Shown in pieces: positions 5,705 through 6,253 of a stretch of DNA of 6,253 nucleotides. The stretch comes from JBGTKH01 sp041744735 (GTDB lineage Bacteria; Planctomycetota; Planctomycetia; Pirellulales; Pirellulaceae). The first letter of the stretch is position 1; every line of letters begins with the position of its first letter. The notes beneath the pieces are model-generated. The model was not told the origin of the DNA and searched no databases. It was given only the letters and a program-made list of their open reading frames with translations. The position numbers were made by a program, and so were the translations under genes. The stretch is taken from positions 1-6,253 of the forward strand of contig JBGTKH010000370.1 in the NCBI GenBank assembly GCA_041744735.1, written 5' to 3'.

Positions 5705-5797
5705 TGCATTCGTAGGATGGACGCCTTCGTCCGTCCGATATTTCACGCGGATTCCTTGTCGGACGAAGGCGTCCAACCTACAAATGGTATCACTACC
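5687..5797. repeat. Nested palindromic element, copy 2 of the GTAGGA repeat family
   Basis: Outer arms GGTAGTGATACCATTTG (5687-5703) and its exact complement CAAATGGTATCACTACC (5781-5797) are perfect over 17 bases. Inside them, arms 5712-5735 and 5758-5781 pair at 22 of 24 positions around a 22-base loop. The inner left arm is almost identical to copy 1. The 111-base unit with terminal inverted repeats resembles a small non-coding mobile element or a large RNA hairpin. No clear target-site duplication is visible. The left outer arm contains the final codons and stop of the DUF309 gene. Confidence 0.88.
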
Positions 5798-5836
5798 CAT
5801 CCGCTGGTTGACTATGGAATTGCTCGCGGGCCATGT

Positions 5837-5842
5837 TATGAT
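5837..5842 (+). promoter_or_regulatory. Candidate -10 element for the LON-domain gene
   Basis: TATGAT matches the -10 consensus at 5/6 and lies 47 bases before the ATG at 5890. The -35 is unclear: TTGACT at 5808-5813 is good in sequence but 23 bases away, and the optimal position (5814-5819, ATGGAA) is weak. Confidence 0.25.
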
Positions 5843-5889
5843 GAGCAGCAGATTGGTCGGAGCGAAGTCCTCGTTCTAAGGCGGCGGCC

Positions 5890-6253
5890 ATGTCTCAGTA
5901 TGAACCTTCTCCCGTGCTCCCCAAAGATTTTGCCGGCGTTGTGCGGCTGTTCCCATTGCCGAATCTGGTGATGTTCCCCAACGTCATGCAGCCGCTACAC
6001 ATCTTTGAGCCGCGGTATTGCGAGATGTTGGAAGACGCGCTGCGCGACGACAAGCTGATCACGATGGCGCTGTTGCAGCCGGGCTGGCAAAAGAATTACG
6101 AAGGCCGGCCGCCGATCGCGCCGGTGGCGTGCGTCGGCCGCATCGTTTCCCATGCACGGGACAACAACGGCCGGTACAACATCCTGCTGCTCGGCGCGGG
6201 GCGGGCACAAATCATCCGCGAACTGCCGCCGGCCCGTGCGTTTCGACAGGCCC
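5890..6253 (+). CDS. LON substrate-binding-domain protein (3' end outside the window)
   Basis: The frame opens with ATG at 5890, preceded by AAGGCGG five bases upstream, and stays open to the window edge for 121 codons. The product contains the hallmark of the Lon N-terminal (LON/PUA-like) domain, LFPLPNLVMFPNVMQPLHI then FEPRY (residues 20-43). ITMALLQPGW (57-66), PPIAPVACVGRIVSH (74-88) and NGRYNILLLGAGRAQI (93-108) follow. This is the part of Lon that holds substrates. Stand-alone proteins with only this domain are usually about 200-220 residues and lack the ATPase and protease parts, and their role is poorly known. The typical stand-alone start with a short leader suggests that type, but a full Lon protease cannot be excluded because the gene runs off the window. 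Confidence 0.85.
   Translation, partial: MSQYEPSPVLPKDFAGVVRLFPLPNLVMFPNVMQPLHIFEPRYCEMLEDALRDDKLITMALLQPGWQKNYEGRPPIAPVACVGRIVSHARDNNGRYNILLLGAGRAQIIRELPPARAFRQA

Noticed and set aside
4281..5797. CRISPR array made from the repeated palindromes
   Set aside because: The copies are hundreds of bases apart with genes between them and vary in length and core, so there is no regular repeat-spacer pattern.

Overview
The window looks like ordinary chromosome from a moderately GC-rich bacterium. Protein style (a CelD/BcsL-type acetyltransferase, an FHA protein with a charged tail, a Bax-inhibitor-like protein beside DUF309, a LON-domain protein) and short GTAGGA-type palindromes between genes suggest a planctomycete, possibly near Pirellulales. 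That placement is recalled resemblance, not a search result. No rRNA, tRNA, CRISPR array, transposase or phage gene was found.

Layout. Positions 1-105 are the 3' end of a gene that resembles an efflux-type periplasmic adaptor. It converges on a minus-strand GNAT/FemAB-like acetyltransferase (1391-201). Divergent from the acetyltransferase is an overlapping pair, a minimal nucleotidyltransferase (1574-1975) and a HEPN-domain protein (1932-2333), in the classic MNT/HEPN arrangement. The HEPN gene converges with one base between stops on a minus-strand TIGR01212/YhcC-type radical SAM gene (3327-2335). From the other side of the YhcC start, an FHA-domain protein (3432-3902) and a Dabb-family protein (3925-4233) form a likely two-gene unit. 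Then come a Bax inhibitor-1/YccA-type seven-helix membrane protein (4450-5190), a DUF309 protein (5297-5704) and the N-terminal half of a LON substrate-binding-domain protein (5890 to the edge).

The genes do not form one pathway. The only clear functional pair is MNT/HEPN, a two-protein module whose relatives include toxin-antitoxin systems. The most unusual non-coding signal is a set of related palindromes (4281-4335, 5203-5238, 5687-5797), one in each of the three successive intergenic gaps from 4234 to 5889. Two copies show a compensatory base-pair change, and one copy supplies the last codons and stop of the DUF309 gene. Several sigma-70-like promoters with TAGANT -10 elements can be proposed, and one may yield a leaderless mRNA for the nucleotidyltransferase.

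All stretches without a gene are shorter than 300 bases. The 95-base gap 106-200 between two convergent genes shows no convincing terminator or other structure.
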